A DNA stretch of 47,181 nt from positions 1-47,181 of the forward strand of contig JAFGXQ010000078.1 in assembly GCA_016936575.1 (NCBI GenBank), given 5' to 3'. The notes beneath the pieces were generated by a model. That model ran no database searches, was not told the origin of the DNA, and saw nothing but the letters and a program-made list of their open reading frames with translations. Positions 23,767 to 33,154 of this stretch are shown in pieces. The stretch comes from Deltaproteobacteria bacterium. Lineage in GTDB: Bacteria > Myxococcota_A > Polyangia > JAAYKL01. How positions within the stretch are numbered: position 1 is the first letter of the stretch; each line of letters opens with the position of its first letter. The translations under genes and the position numbers were made by a program.

Positions 23767-25617
23767 AACCGCGCCGCGAATTTCTTCGAGTTTTTTGCGG
23801 ACGCCTTCCATCACTTTGGGGGTGAGGTTGAGGCGAATCAGGAAGGCGAAGGCAACAATGTAACCGATAATGGGGATAATCATCAGCCAAAGTCTCATTT
23901 GGGTGAGTGCTTCCACACTTTGCGCGCCACCAAGATTCGCGTCGAACCCTGTGGACTCAAGTACCAGACCGGCAGCACCACCGCCCAAGGCCATGCCCAC
24001 TTTCATCATCCACGAGCCGCAGGCGTTGAATGCGCCTTCCCGTCGCTTGCCGGTTTCCATTTCATCCCAGTCTACCACGTCGGCCATCATGGAGCTGTAC
24101 AGCATCCAGAATCCCGCCTGAGTAAAGGCGATACCGCCGGCCGCAAAAAGCTGCAACCACTTGATGGCCGGATTGTACAGCACCCAGGTGAGCAGGAACA
24201 TACCGGTGGCCATAATCATCACCATACCCATCGTTTTTTTCTTGCCGATTTTTTTGGAGATGAACGCGTAGAACGGCACGCCGACAAATGGGAACGACAT
24301 GTTGGCCAACCCCATATAGAAATTCCACTCTGCCCCTAACGCCCAGTCGCCTTCGCATACGAAAAATACCGTGGTGAAATACCCCAGGGTGCCCACCATA
24401 CTCATACCGATTCCGATGGCCACCGCCATGGCCAATTGCACGCGGAACGGCTTGCAAGTCAGCGCGGTAAACAGCGTTTCGGAAATTTTCACTCGTTCCT
24501 GTTTGACCGCCACCGTGTGGTAGTAGCGTTCTTTGACGACTGTGAACACGATGATGCCCACGATGATCATAATAATACCGATAAATACAGCGTACACCCG
24601 GGCGCCTTGCAGCATGTCGGGTTTTTCTTTCATCGCTTCATTTCGCACGGACGATGCCTGCAGATTTGTTTCGAGGGCTTCAATGCGTATGGTCAGCGCT
24701 GATTTCTTGCTTTCGGCTTTGTCATCTTTGGCGGCTGCTTCCGGGGTATCTCCCAGATTCCAGGGTGCCGGTGTTTCGTCATTCGCGGCAGCGGTTACTT
24801 TCGCTTCCATGCCGGCGATTTCGACATTCACATCGTTCAGACTGGATTCCAGTTTCGCCACTCTCGCTTCAATGTCGTTCAATTTCGCGTCTGCATCGGC
24901 CGGTTTGGCTTTGGCTTCTTCGATCTCGACATTCGCTTTCTTCAATTCATTCGCTTCAGATCTCATACCTGAAATGCGATCGTTGAGCGCGGCAACGTCA
25001 TCTTGAGAGATACCCGGCACCGTATTGTTGAAAATGCTGAGCGCGATAAACATGGCCGCGAAAAACATACCGATTTCGGGCAACTTCTGAATAATCGTTT
25101 TGTAGGAAAAAACGCTGGTTCTTTCGTTGTAGTCGGGTGTCAGCTCAGAGCCGAGCGCCGCGTAGGGCATGTTGTGACCGCTGGCCAGGGTGATTAACAC
25201 ACCCGATGTGATAATCATGTACCAGACATACGACATTTCTGACCAGCCGCTGCCCAATCCGGGGCAAAGAAACAATACCGGAAAAAAAAGCGCGGTGAGA
25301 ATGGCGAACCCTAGAATGTACGGGCGACGACGCCCCCACTTGGAACGGGTGTTGTCGGAAAGCCATCCGAAAAACGGGTCGGAAACGGCATCTACCAGCC
25401 GGTTGACCATTACCACAAGACCGACCATGGACGGCGATATCAATAAGTACATATTAAATACCGGCCAGATCATGGAGGGAAACAGCCAGTTGCCCCATAG
25501 TTCGTTGGTGGAGCCGAATCCATAGGCGATTTTTTGCTTTAACGGCACTTTATCTTCGGGCGCAATCTCATGTTTGCCGCTTTGCGAAGAATCCTGTTTG
25601 CTTGTGTCTTCTGTCAT
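23764..25617 (-). CDS. GPH-family sugar:cation symporter (MFS) with coiled-coil insertion
   Basis: A 617-aa transporter of the glycoside-pentoside-hexuronide:cation symporter family (MelB/LacS relatives). It shows the N-terminal KIAYGFGSTN, NRLVDAVSDPFFGWLSDNTRS in helix 2 to loop 2-3, and the typical KERYYHTV after helix 6. Between helices 5 and 6, about residues 201-335, lies an unusual insert of heptad-like charged helix (ISGMRSEANELKKANVEIEE, then ARVAKLESSLNDVNVEIAGM, RIEALETNLQ) with a Pro/Ala-rich middle. In MelB topology this loop is periplasmic. It is transcribed divergently from the GH1 glucosidase, so it probably imports beta-glucosides. Normal family length is 450-500 aa. Confidence 0.88.
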   Translation of the reverse strand: MTEDTSKQDSSQSGKHEIAPEDKVPLKQKIAYGFGSTNELWGNWLFPSMIWPVFNMYLLISPSMVGLVVMVNRLVDAVSDPFFGWLSDNTRSKWGRRRPYILGFAILTALFFPVLFLCPGLGSGWSEMSYVWYMIITSGVLITLASGHNMPYAALGSELTPDYNERTSVFSYKTIIQKLPEIGMFFAAMFIALSIFNNTVPGISQDDVAALNDRISGMRSEANELKKANVEIEEAKAKPADADAKLNDIEARVAKLESSLNDVNVEIAGMEAKVTAAANDETPAPWNLGDTPEAAAKDDKAESKKSALTIRIEALETNLQASSVRNEAMKEKPDMLQGARVYAVFIGIIMIIVGIIVFTVVKERYYHTVAVKQERVKISETLFTALTCKPFRVQLAMAVAIGIGMSMVGTLGYFTTVFFVCEGDWALGAEWNFYMGLANMSFPFVGVPFYAFISKKIGKKKTMGMVMIMATGMFLLTWVLYNPAIKWLQLFAAGGIAFTQAGFWMLYSSMMADVVDWDEMETGKRREGAFNACGSWMMKVGMALGGGAAGLVLESTGFDANLGGAQSVEALTQMRLWLMIIPIIGYIVAFAFLIRLNLTPKVMEGVRKKLEEIRGAV

Positions 25618-25629
25618 TATTTCACTGCC

Positions 25630-25658
25630 TTTATAAAATGAACGTTTACTTCTATTGA
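25630..25658 (-). promoter_or_regulatory. possible promoter of the symporter gene with internal AACGTT dyad
   Basis: On the minus strand TATAAA (25635-25630) is a good -10, while the -35 is weak (TTTCAATA region). AACGTT at 25641-25646, within TGAACGTTTA, lies between the two boxes and shares its CG-centred core with the operator-like site at 25683-25696. Confidence 0.35.
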
Positions 25659-25682
25659 AATAAACATAAAATCATCGGCGAA

Positions 25683-25696
25683 CTTAAACGTTTTAG
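25683..25696. promoter_or_regulatory. LacI-like operator candidate
   Basis: CTTAAACGTTTTAG is a 12-of-14 palindrome centred on CG, the layout of LacI-family operators. It lies 10 bp upstream of the glucosidase -35 box, between the divergent symporter and glucosidase genes. No LacI-type regulator gene is in the window. Confidence 0.4.
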
Positions 25697-25706
25697 GTTC
25701 CTGTAT

Positions 25707-25734
25707 TTGATGCAGACTATCATATTACTATAAA
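25707..25734 (+). promoter_or_regulatory. sigma70-type promoter of the GH1 gene
   Basis: TTGATG (25707-25712) and TATAAA (25729-25734) with a 16-bp spacer, predicting a leader of roughly 30 nt before the glucosidase ATG at 25771. Confidence 0.5.
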
Positions 25735-25770
25735 TGAAGCAGCCCCTATTTTCGCTGGAGTACAAAACAA

Positions 25771-27108
25771 ATGACACAGGACGCAGATTTTTCAGCCTTG
25801 GCCCCGCCATTCAAGCTAGGTGTGGGCACATCCGCTTATCAGATTGAAGGCGCCGTCAACCAGGATGGTCGCGGGAAAAGTATTTGGGACGTATTCACCC
25901 ACACCCCGGGCAAAACCAAAGACGGCACCAACGGCGACGTTGCCTGTGACCACTACAATCGTTTGAACGAAGATCTAGACTTACTGCAGTGGATGCACGT
26001 GGACGGCTATCGCTTCAGTATTTCATGGCCCAGAATTGTTCCGGAAGGGGTCGGCTCGGTAAACGAGAAAGGTCTCGATTTCTATGAACGGCTGGTGGAC
26101 GGTCTGCTGGCGCGAGACATCACACCGTACCCCACGCTGTACCATTGGGATTTGCCCGCCGCGCTGGAATCGGAAGGAGGTTGGTTGAATCGCGCCACCT
26201 GCCACGCGTTCGAACAGTACGCCGTTGCCGTTGCCAGGCGACTGGGCGACCGCGTTCCCATGTGGTTCACCCACAATGAACCTTGGTGTCAGGCGTTTTT
26301 AGGATACGAACACGGCATTTTCGCGCCGGGGGTACAAAACTTCGCAGACGCGCTCCAGTGCGCCCATCACCTGCTGCTTTCCCACGGCATGGCCGCCACC
26401 GCCCTGCGCAGCGTGGTTAACACGCCCATCGGACCGGCGTTGAATTTCACGCCGTCATACCCGGGCAGTGATAAGGAAGAAGACATAGAAGCGGCCCAAA
26501 GACAAAACGGCTATTTTCAGGGATGGTTTGTGGACCCCATTGCGGGTAGAGGCTACCCCGAACACATGGTACGTCACTACGGCAAATTGATGCCGAGCTT
26601 TCGGTCAGCGGACCTGGATGTGATTGCGGCGCCGATTGATGTACTCGGAGTCAACTACTACGAACGCAGCCTCGTGGTGAATAAAGAGGGTGACGAAGGC
26701 GGAGTGCTGCAGTTGGAACATCTGCAACGCCCGCTGGCGCACACGGCAGACCGTGAAATGTATCCTCCGGGACTGAGCGACACCCTGCGTGACCTGCATT
26801 TCAACTACGGGTTCAACAACCTGATGATCACCGAAAACGGCGCCGCGTTCGAAGAAACTCCGGATGAAACCGGTTATGTGGACGATGCGGGCCGCATCGA
26901 TTTCATCAAAGCGCATCTGAATGAGGTGATTAAAGTAAAAGCCGAAGGCGTGCCGGTAAACGGCTATTTCGCCTGGACCCTCATGGACAACTACGAATGG
27001 AACGAAGGCTACTCCCTGTGCTACGGCCTCTGCCACATGAACAAACAAACCTTCAAACGCACCCCCAAAACCAGCGCCCATTTTTTGCGGAGATTGCGCG
27101 CCAAGTAG
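25771..27108 (+). CDS. GH1 beta-glucosidase
   Basis: A 445-aa glycoside hydrolase family 1 enzyme, the usual length. The N-terminal signature GTSAYQIEGAVNQDGRGKSIWD is complete. The acid/base glutamate E170 sits in THNEPW and the nucleophile E355 in MITENGAAF. The aglycone-site residues YHWDLP and the terminal AWTLMDNYEWNEGY are present. No signal peptide, so it is cytoplasmic and hydrolyses imported beta-glucosides such as cellobiose. It is divergent from the GPH symporter across a 153-bp region with a promoter and operator-like sites, which fits coordinated induction. Start supported by GGAG 12 nt upstream. Confidence 0.95.
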   Translation: MTQDADFSALAPPFKLGVGTSAYQIEGAVNQDGRGKSIWDVFTHTPGKTKDGTNGDVACDHYNRLNEDLDLLQWMHVDGYRFSISWPRIVPEGVGSVNEKGLDFYERLVDGLLARDITPYPTLYHWDLPAALESEGGWLNRATCHAFEQYAVAVARRLGDRVPMWFTHNEPWCQAFLGYEHGIFAPGVQNFADALQCAHHLLLSHGMAATALRSVVNTPIGPALNFTPSYPGSDKEEDIEAAQRQNGYFQGWFVDPIAGRGYPEHMVRHYGKLMPSFRSADLDVIAAPIDVLGVNYYERSLVVNKEGDEGGVLQLEHLQRPLAHTADREMYPPGLSDTLRDLHFNYGFNNLMITENGAAFEETPDETGYVDDAGRIDFIKAHLNEVIKVKAEGVPVNGYFAWTLMDNYEWNEGYSLCYGLCHMNKQTFKRTPKTSAHFLRRLRAK

Positions 27109-27202
27109 TCAGTCCGATAGCTCCCGCTCTTTTTGTTGGCACCATCTTCGTATTCATGTACCCTAATAGAAAAAGAATTCGCGGAAGGAAGCCCTAAACA
27201 CC

Positions 27203-27499
27203 GTGTTAAATATTAAAAAATACCAATCGCAAATCATCGTACTGTGCGAACAATACCAAGTGAAACGCCTGGTCTTATTCGGCAGTGCACTCACGAACGA
27301 ATTTTGCGATACCAGCGATGTGGATTTTTTAATTGAATTTCACACAGCCCACGGCGCTTTGATGAGATTCATGGGCATAAAACTGAAACTCGAACAACTG
27401 TTGGAACGCCCGGTGGACCTGGTTATGCCGAATGCCATTCATAATCAACGCATTAAAAAATACATCTTTGCCAATACGAGAGAACTCTATGCCGCATGA
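27203..27499 (+). CDS. mntA: MntA-type nucleotidyltransferase antitoxin
   Basis: A 98-aa minimal nucleotidyltransferase. The catalytic motif is LFGSALTNEFCDTSDVDFL: G27-S28 and the metal-binding D39 and D41. In type VII toxin-antitoxin pairs MntA transfers AMP to a tyrosine on the HEPN RNase and inactivates it. Here the HEPN gene overlaps its 3' end by 11 nt, the standard layout. The start is GTG with GGAAGG 13 nt upstream. The module lies just after the GH1 gene on the same strand, and its AT-richer composition suggests acquisition separately from the sugar genes. Confidence 0.88.
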   Translation: MLNIKKYQSQIIVLCEQYQVKRLVLFGSALTNEFCDTSDVDFLIEFHTAHGALMRFMGIKLKLEQLLERPVDLVMPNAIHNQRIKKYIFANTRELYAA

Positions 27500-27821
27500 T
27501 CCCAAAGTATGTATCGAAGGCGCAGTCTCGGCATGTACGCTGATCATAGAGTTCACTTCATCGATGACCGAGGAAGAATTCAACTCGGACAAAAAGACCC
27601 AATCCGCTGTGGAACGACAATTTGAAGTTCTTGGCGAGGCTTTAAACCGTCTTAAACAGATCGATGCAAATCTATTCGATAAAATCGAACATGCTACAGA
27701 AATTGTCGGTTTTAGAAATGTTATTGCTCACGGTTACGATGTCGTTGACAACGAAATTGTATGGGATGCTGTACAACACGACACGCCACAGCTTCTAAAA
27801 CAGTTGAACTCGCTATTATAA
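27489..27821 (+). CDS. hepT: HepT-type HEPN toxin RNase
   Basis: A 110-aa helical HEPN protein. The RNase motif Rx4HxY is intact: R76-NVIA-H81-G-Y83, where the tyrosine is the kind modified by the partner. FEVLGEALNRL is also a typical HepT stretch. The ATG overlaps the mntA end, so the two are translationally coupled. An intact motif and partner suggest a working type VII toxin-antitoxin pair acting on cellular or foreign RNA. Another in-frame ATG 57 nt upstream would lie inside mntA; I chose the one that matches the usual N-terminus. Confidence 0.88.
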   Translation: MPHDPKVCIEGAVSACTLIIEFTSSMTEEEFNSDKKTQSAVERQFEVLGEALNRLKQIDANLFDKIEHATEIVGFRNVIAHGYDVVDNEIVWDAVQHDTPQLLKQLNSLL

Positions 27822-27839
27822 AAATTATATGTCTATCTT

Positions 27840-29288
27840 TCAATTACCCGATTGGACCAGGGTGAAGGGGTAGGTGACGATGACGTTGCCGCCGTCGGGG
27901 GGGACCGGGAAGGTAATGTGTTTGACCACGTTGGCGATACAGCTCTCCACATTGGTGTTGCCGATAGTGGACTGCGCCACGCTCGAAGTTCTCACCGCAC
28001 CGGTGGTGCTAATCATGAACATGACCGATACGCGCCCTTCCAGCCCCGGGTTAGATTGCAGTTCCTTTTCGTAGCAGTAGCGAATTTGCGCCAGCTTGCG
28101 GTGGATATGGCGTCGAATAATTTCTTTGGACAAAGAACCGGCAACGGTGCTCACGCCCGGTTTCAATATCGGCACGCGAGGACGACGACTTTTATCTTTC
28201 AGCTCATGCGCTGCTTTCCACCCGCTTGAACCGCACAGACTGCCCACGCAGTTGCCGTTGGCATCGTGTCCCCATCCCGACATTAAGTTGTTTCCCACGC
28301 CCAGGGTGCCGTCTCCATTCCCGCCGCCGCCGCGTCCCGCACCGTTAATGGCGAAGCCCTCATAGCCGGAGGATGTCCCAATATGATCGCCGATTAAGTT
28401 ACCCAGAACGTTTTCCGGGTCGCGACCGATGGTTACCCCCTCGCCGAACGGAGAAGTGATTGTCGGTTTGAGGAAAGTCAGCACGCCCTGGGTGTTCATG
28501 GTCTGCTTGAGCAATTCTTTGCCGATTTTGGGGTCTTTGGTATCTCTGGGACCCGTCACCGCCATACGTCCATCGGACGGTTTGGCGTTTCGGTCACCGG
28601 CTTTTCCGGCGGTGCCCGTCTGGGCTTTACCCGCATTTCCTTCTTTCGGCGCCTCGGTCGGTGTTTCCACCTTCTGCTCCACCGGCGGCTGTTCCGAAGC
28701 GAGAATCATGTACTTGAAAATTCGACTGTTCTGCATCTGGTCGTCAATGTTCATACCCGACACTTCGGGCGGCATCATGGCCACCAACATGAAAAAGACC
28801 GCGTGCAACGCCACCGACAGATACGTCCAGCGGCTGGGAACAAACCCGAAACCGAACCGCGACAACTGTATCGGTTCCGCCTCGCTGCGCGCAAAAGTGA
28901 ACATCCACGGACCAAGGTGCATTGCCAGATATGCCCCCTCCTCCAGCGACATCGATTGCGTCCTGGATAACGCAGAAAAGGGTTGCGACTGTTCTTTATT
29001 GCGCACTTCTCCGCTGGCGCCTGCCGGAAGCTGAATGGTCACTTCGTCGCGTTGCGCATGCAGCAGTCGGTATTCACTGGCATTCAAATATTCGCGCGCC
29101 ACCATGAAGCGACAATCCGGAGACTCACCGATGTTGTACGCATTTGATTCGTCGCGGCCCAGTTCAATCTGATCCAATTGCAGACAGGTTCCGTTCCAAT
29201 AGACCGCCACTTCCACTATCTGTTTGCGGGTTGCTGACTCTGATTTGGGTGACGCGTGCAGAGCTCCACGCCAACTGATTCGGCTCAT
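27840..29288 (-). CDS. AgmX/PglI C-terminal-domain membrane protein
   Basis: A 482-aa single-span protein. The N-terminal ~145 residues look like an FHA-like fold, with a transmembrane segment at about 154-172 (YLSVALHAVFFMLVAMM). A long low-complexity periplasmic linker follows (Pro/Thr/Gly-rich, with GRGGGGNGDGTLGVGNNLMSG). The C-terminal ~95 residues (IIRRHIHRKLAQIRYCYEKEL, then GRVSVMFMISTTGAVR, then SCIANVVKHITFPVP) are the AgmX/PglI TonB-like domain common in myxobacteria. TonB-like architecture suggests envelope-spanning energy transduction or assembly. Two ATGs overlap; the one at 29288 has AAGGAGG at 5 nt, better than the longer frame to 29396. Confidence 0.85.
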   Translation of the reverse strand: MSRISWRGALHASPKSESATRKQIVEVAVYWNGTCLQLDQIELGRDESNAYNIGESPDCRFMVAREYLNASEYRLLHAQRDEVTIQLPAGASGEVRNKEQSQPFSALSRTQSMSLEEGAYLAMHLGPWMFTFARSEAEPIQLSRFGFGFVPSRWTYLSVALHAVFFMLVAMMPPEVSGMNIDDQMQNSRIFKYMILASEQPPVEQKVETPTEAPKEGNAGKAQTGTAGKAGDRNAKPSDGRMAVTGPRDTKDPKIGKELLKQTMNTQGVLTFLKPTITSPFGEGVTIGRDPENVLGNLIGDHIGTSSGYEGFAINGAGRGGGGNGDGTLGVGNNLMSGWGHDANGNCVGSLCGSSGWKAAHELKDKSRRPRVPILKPGVSTVAGSLSKEIIRRHIHRKLAQIRYCYEKELQSNPGLEGRVSVMFMISTTGAVRTSSVAQSTIGNTNVESCIANVVKHITFPVPPDGGNVIVTYPFTLVQSGN

Positions 29289-29445
29289 CATAGCCTCCTT
29301 GTTATGCAGTTCAATTCGATTGGTTGTATTTTTTTGTTTTCTCACCGGCTCGGCCGTGCCGGTGGCGAGTGTCGACGCTCTATTGGGAATGGACACACCC
29401 GCGCCCCAAAAAGTTCCCGTAAAAATGCTTTCGCGAATTCACAAA

Positions 29446-31260
29446 CTAAAAAAACCAGTACCAGCAGGAAAGCACACCGGTGACAATGACCAGTACATTC
29501 ATGGGAATTCCCACCTTTAAAAAGTCGCGATATTTGTACCCGCCGGGACCGTACACGATGAGGTTGGTCTGGTACCCGAGCGGTGTGGCGAAAGATGCCG
29601 CCGCAGACAAAGCGATGCTCATTTGGAAGGCGCGCATCTGCGGTGAATCCGCGGCGAATCCGAGCTCTGTGGCGGTGGCGATGGCGACCGGAAAAAACAT
29701 GGCGGCGGAGGCCTTGTTGGTAACCAGTTCGGTAAACACATTCGTAAGCATCATCACGGCCGCCAATGCCGCCACCGGCCCGAACACCGATACCGCACCG
29801 ACCAACAGCGCTGCGGCCATGTGCGCCAGTCCGGTATTTTCAATGGCCTTCCCAATGCCCAGCGCGCAGGCGATAACCACCAGAATGGACAGGTTTATAG
29901 ACCGAGCGGCCGAAGCCACTGAAACCGCATTGGTGACCACCAAAAATGCCGCGGCACAGAACGCCGAAACAATCATTGGAACCACCCCGAACGCGGGCAG
30001 CAGAATCATGGCGCCGATGGTGGCAAACACCAGCCCGGCTTTTTCGTGACGGATGCGGGTGACGTCACCGATACGCGACACCAGGTAAAAGTGCGCGGAG
30101 TTGTACCATCGTTTTGCAAACTCGTCGGGCGCTTCAATCATCAGCGTATCACCGGGTTTCAACACGATATCGCCGATTTTCGACACAATTCGCTGCCCGG
30201 ACCGATGCACGGCAATAACGGCCGCGTCGTAGCGATAACGGAACCCCGCCTGGCGAATCCCCTGCCCCACCAGCGGCGAACCGGTGGCCACCACCACCTC
30301 GTACAATCGCAATTCATTCTTGTCGTTTCTGGGCGCAAGGGCGAGTTCGGCTTCCTCCACCGGTACCAACCCTTTAATGGACTTCAAATCAACAATCGTC
30401 GAAACCAATCCGGTAAACCGCAACCGGTCGTTTTCGCGCAACACAAAGTTCGGCGAAACCGGCGTGTATATTTTTTCATCGCGATCGACACGCACCAGAA
30501 AGAGACCCTCCAACCCGCGCAGTCCGCCTTCCTCAACCGACTTGCCGATTAACGAACAGTTCTTCTGGATGACCATCTCCACCAGATACTCCCGGGCTTC
30601 CCCTTCCATCTGGTGCTGCAAATCCTCTCGGTTGGGAAGCAGGCGTTCCGCCACAAAAATTAAAAACAGAATGCCCACCACTGCGGCGGGAAAACCGATT
30701 TTGGTAATTTCAAACATGCCGATGGGGGCAACGCCGTGGTCGCTCATCATACCGCTGACCACCAGGTTGGTGGAGGTTCCGATGAGCGTACACATCCCCC
30801 CTAAAATCGACGCGTACGACAACGGAATCAACAGCTTTGACAGCGACACGTTGTAGCGCTCCGCCCAGGTACGAATCGCAGGAACAAAAATGGCCACCAC
30901 CGGGGTATTGTTTAAAAAGGCCGATATCGCGGTAATCGGCAGCACCATACGAATGTACACTTTAATCAGTTGCGAGGATGTGCCCATGAACTGCATGGTG
31001 CCCGCTGACAAACCGCCCGATTCGGTCACCGCCTGCGCCACGATGAACAGCGCGGCGATGGTGAGCACGCCGTGATTGGCGAACCCCTTCATGGCATCTC
31101 CGGGGTTAATGATACCGAACGCCAGCAGAATGCTGAATGCGACCGCAAGCGCCACTTCCGGGGAAAGCCATTCCCGCATCAGGGCGACCACCGTTACCGC
31201 AACCACCAGAAGGGTCGTCCACGCCTGCCAATCTACCCATATTGAACGAAAAACATCCAT
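29446..31260 (-). CDS. SLC13/DASS-family permease with two TrkA-C domains
   Basis: A 604-aa polytopic permease of the divalent anion/Na+ symporter type. Membrane halves flank two TrkA-C (RCK-C) domains in the middle (about 215-385; e.g. LVRVDRDEKIYTPVS and IRQAGFRYRYDAAVIAVHR). The signature-like NTPVVAIFVPAI and GTSTNLVVSG occur in the first half, and TNKASAAMFFPVAIA, then ASFATPLGYQTNLIVYGPGGY in the second. This architecture (SLC13-TrkA_C-SLC13) is found in bacterial sulfate, dicarboxylate or thiosulfate transporters; the substrate is not readable. TrkA-C usually binds nucleotides or c-di-AMP-like ligands. Upstream of the gene is a 186-bp gap before the kinase gene. Confidence 0.9.
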   Translation of the reverse strand: MDVFRSIWVDWQAWTTLLVVAVTVVALMREWLSPEVALAVAFSILLAFGIINPGDAMKGFANHGVLTIAALFIVAQAVTESGGLSAGTMQFMGTSSQLIKVYIRMVLPITAISAFLNNTPVVAIFVPAIRTWAERYNVSLSKLLIPLSYASILGGMCTLIGTSTNLVVSGMMSDHGVAPIGMFEITKIGFPAAVVGILFLIFVAERLLPNREDLQHQMEGEAREYLVEMVIQKNCSLIGKSVEEGGLRGLEGLFLVRVDRDEKIYTPVSPNFVLRENDRLRFTGLVSTIVDLKSIKGLVPVEEAELALAPRNDKNELRLYEVVVATGSPLVGQGIRQAGFRYRYDAAVIAVHRSGQRIVSKIGDIVLKPGDTLMIEAPDEFAKRWYNSAHFYLVSRIGDVTRIRHEKAGLVFATIGAMILLPAFGVVPMIVSAFCAAAFLVVTNAVSVASAARSINLSILVVIACALGIGKAIENTGLAHMAAALLVGAVSVFGPVAALAAVMMLTNVFTELVTNKASAAMFFPVAIATATELGFAADSPQMRAFQMSIALSAAASFATPLGYQTNLIVYGPGGYKYRDFLKVGIPMNVLVIVTGVLSCWYWFF

Positions 31261-31446
31261 ATTAAAAAATTACAAATTCGACATAATACCAAATCTTATC
31301 AACCACATTGCTCCGGCGCTGAATCAATAAAACAATCATTTACTCCATTCAGTAACTCTCGTACACTGGTTACGTCTTGAACGCGACAGATTTGGTATTA
31401 TATATTACCAAAATCTTACAGATCACAATATTAAAGGGCCAAAATC

Positions 31447-33072
31447 GTGACAGGGAACAACGAAAATACCGCCGAAAGATATTCTGTGGGACCGCCGGCT
31501 GTCTCCGAGCTGAAGCTGGAGCTCTCAAACAGAGACATTCCGTTATTGGAATTGAATCGAACTCCCGTGATTATTATTGAGCAGGGAGAGATTCAGTACG
31601 TGAACATGGCGCTGGCGAATTTGTACAACACCACCCGCTCCGCATTTTTACATGCCGAAATCGATAAAACGTTTCAGTCGCGCGGTTTGGAACAGATGCA
31701 ATGTTGGCTCGATTTGCCCAATATCACACTCGGCGAAAATCTTATGCTCGACATTCAGCTGGCGCCGGAGGGTCATCCGTTTCGCTGGTTCAACGCCAAC
31801 TTTGTATTCACCACTTGGAATGATACCCCCGCGATTGTGGGTTTTTTAAGCGACATCGAAGACAAAAAGCAGAACAAGGCCGTGGAGCAGCAGCTGCGCC
31901 AGTCACAGAAAATGGAAGCTCTGGGGCGTCTGGCGGGGGGCGTGGCGCACGACATGAACAACACCCTGGGTGCCATCATGGGTTTCACGTCGGTTATGCT
32001 GGCCGAAATAGATCCGGACAGTCGGTCGGTTCAGGATTTGGAGCAGATTATGAAAGCCTGCCGCAAGGGGAAAAACCTGATGCTGAATCTGCTCGGGTTC
32101 GCCAGACGCGGCAAGTATCGAAGAGAAAATTTTTCCATCACCAAAGTGATTTCAGATGTGGTGGATTTATTGTCACATTCCATTTCGAAAAAAATCGCCA
32201 TTACGAAAAAGCTGGAATCCACTGACATCGAGATTTTCGGAGACCCCACCCAACTTCACCATGCACTGATGAACATATGCATCAATGCAGTGGATTCCAT
32301 GGGCGAAAGCGGACACATGGCTATCGTGATGTCTAAAATCACCCTGAACAGCGACATCACCGAAAAAATGAACGACTACGACGAGCTGAACGAGCTTGAA
32401 GACGGTAACTACATCAAAATCACCGTGCGCGACACCGGGCGCGGCATGGAACCCGAAGTGGTGAACATGGCCTTTGAACCGTTTTTCACTACCAAGCCGC
32501 TGGGGGAAGGTTCAGGGCTCGGACTGCCCATGGTGTACGGAACCGTGAAAAATCACGGCGGTGCGGTCATTCTGGAAAGCAAACCCGACGAAGGCACATC
32601 GGTAACGCTGCTCTTGCCTATCTCGAATCATGCCTCTTCTGAAATGCCGATTGCGGTAGAGCGCAAAACCCCCTCCAATTCTCCGACCCCCACGGTGCTG
32701 CTGGTGGACGACGAAGAGATGATTCGCCACGCGGGCAAACGAATTCTGGAAAAAATGGGATATCGCGTGTTGCTGGCGGAAGACGGCATGGAGGGCATTC
32801 GCGTGTTTTCAGAACACAAGGAAAAACTGGCGGCGGTTATTCTCGACATTATGATGCCGGTTATGGACGGAGAGGAAACCTTCCTGCGCCTCAAGGAAAT
32901 TTCAAATGATGTGCCGGTACTGCTGTCATCGGGCTACAGCAAAGAAGAAAAAGCCGAACAGCTCATCGCCAAGGGAGCCGACGCGTTCATTCAGAAACCG
33001 TTTGACATGAAGACCCTCAAAGATTCACTCACCAGCCTGATTGAATCCCAGAATGCGGTCCGAAACGGGTAG
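31447..33072 (+). CDS. PAS-domain hybrid histidine kinase with C-terminal receiver
   Basis: A 541-aa soluble kinase. The N-terminal PAS-like region (about 25-135: LELNRTPVIIIEQGEIQYVN, then FRWFNANFVFTTWNDTPAIVGFLSDI) precedes HisKA with H168 in GGVAHDMNNTL. The HATPase has NICINAVDSM, RDTGRGM, GEGSGLGLPMVYG. The receiver (about 415-541) carries DDEE, D467 in LDIMMPVMDG and QKPF. The domain order matches the GAF hybrid kinase at 2.8 kb, with a different sensor. It starts with GTG preceded by AAAGGG. No membrane segment, and no output protein adjacent; glmU follows 82 nt later but is functionally unrelated. Confidence 0.9.
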   Translation: MTGNNENTAERYSVGPPAVSELKLELSNRDIPLLELNRTPVIIIEQGEIQYVNMALANLYNTTRSAFLHAEIDKTFQSRGLEQMQCWLDLPNITLGENLMLDIQLAPEGHPFRWFNANFVFTTWNDTPAIVGFLSDIEDKKQNKAVEQQLRQSQKMEALGRLAGGVAHDMNNTLGAIMGFTSVMLAEIDPDSRSVQDLEQIMKACRKGKNLMLNLLGFARRGKYRRENFSITKVISDVVDLLSHSISKKIAITKKLESTDIEIFGDPTQLHHALMNICINAVDSMGESGHMAIVMSKITLNSDITEKMNDYDELNELEDGNYIKITVRDTGRGMEPEVVNMAFEPFFTTKPLGEGSGLGLPMVYGTVKNHGGAVILESKPDEGTSVTLLLPISNHASSEMPIAVERKTPSNSPTPTVLLVDDEEMIRHAGKRILEKMGYRVLLAEDGMEGIRVFSEHKEKLAAVILDIMMPVMDGEETFLRLKEISNDVPVLLSSGYSKEEKAEQLIAKGADAFIQKPFDMKTLKDSLTSLIESQNAVRNG

Positions 33073-33154
33073 TGATTTCCATTTGAAAAGCACTCTCATT
33101 GAGAGTACAACCACCCCCATTGACGTTTTCCACAGCCACCGAAAAGAGGAACCC

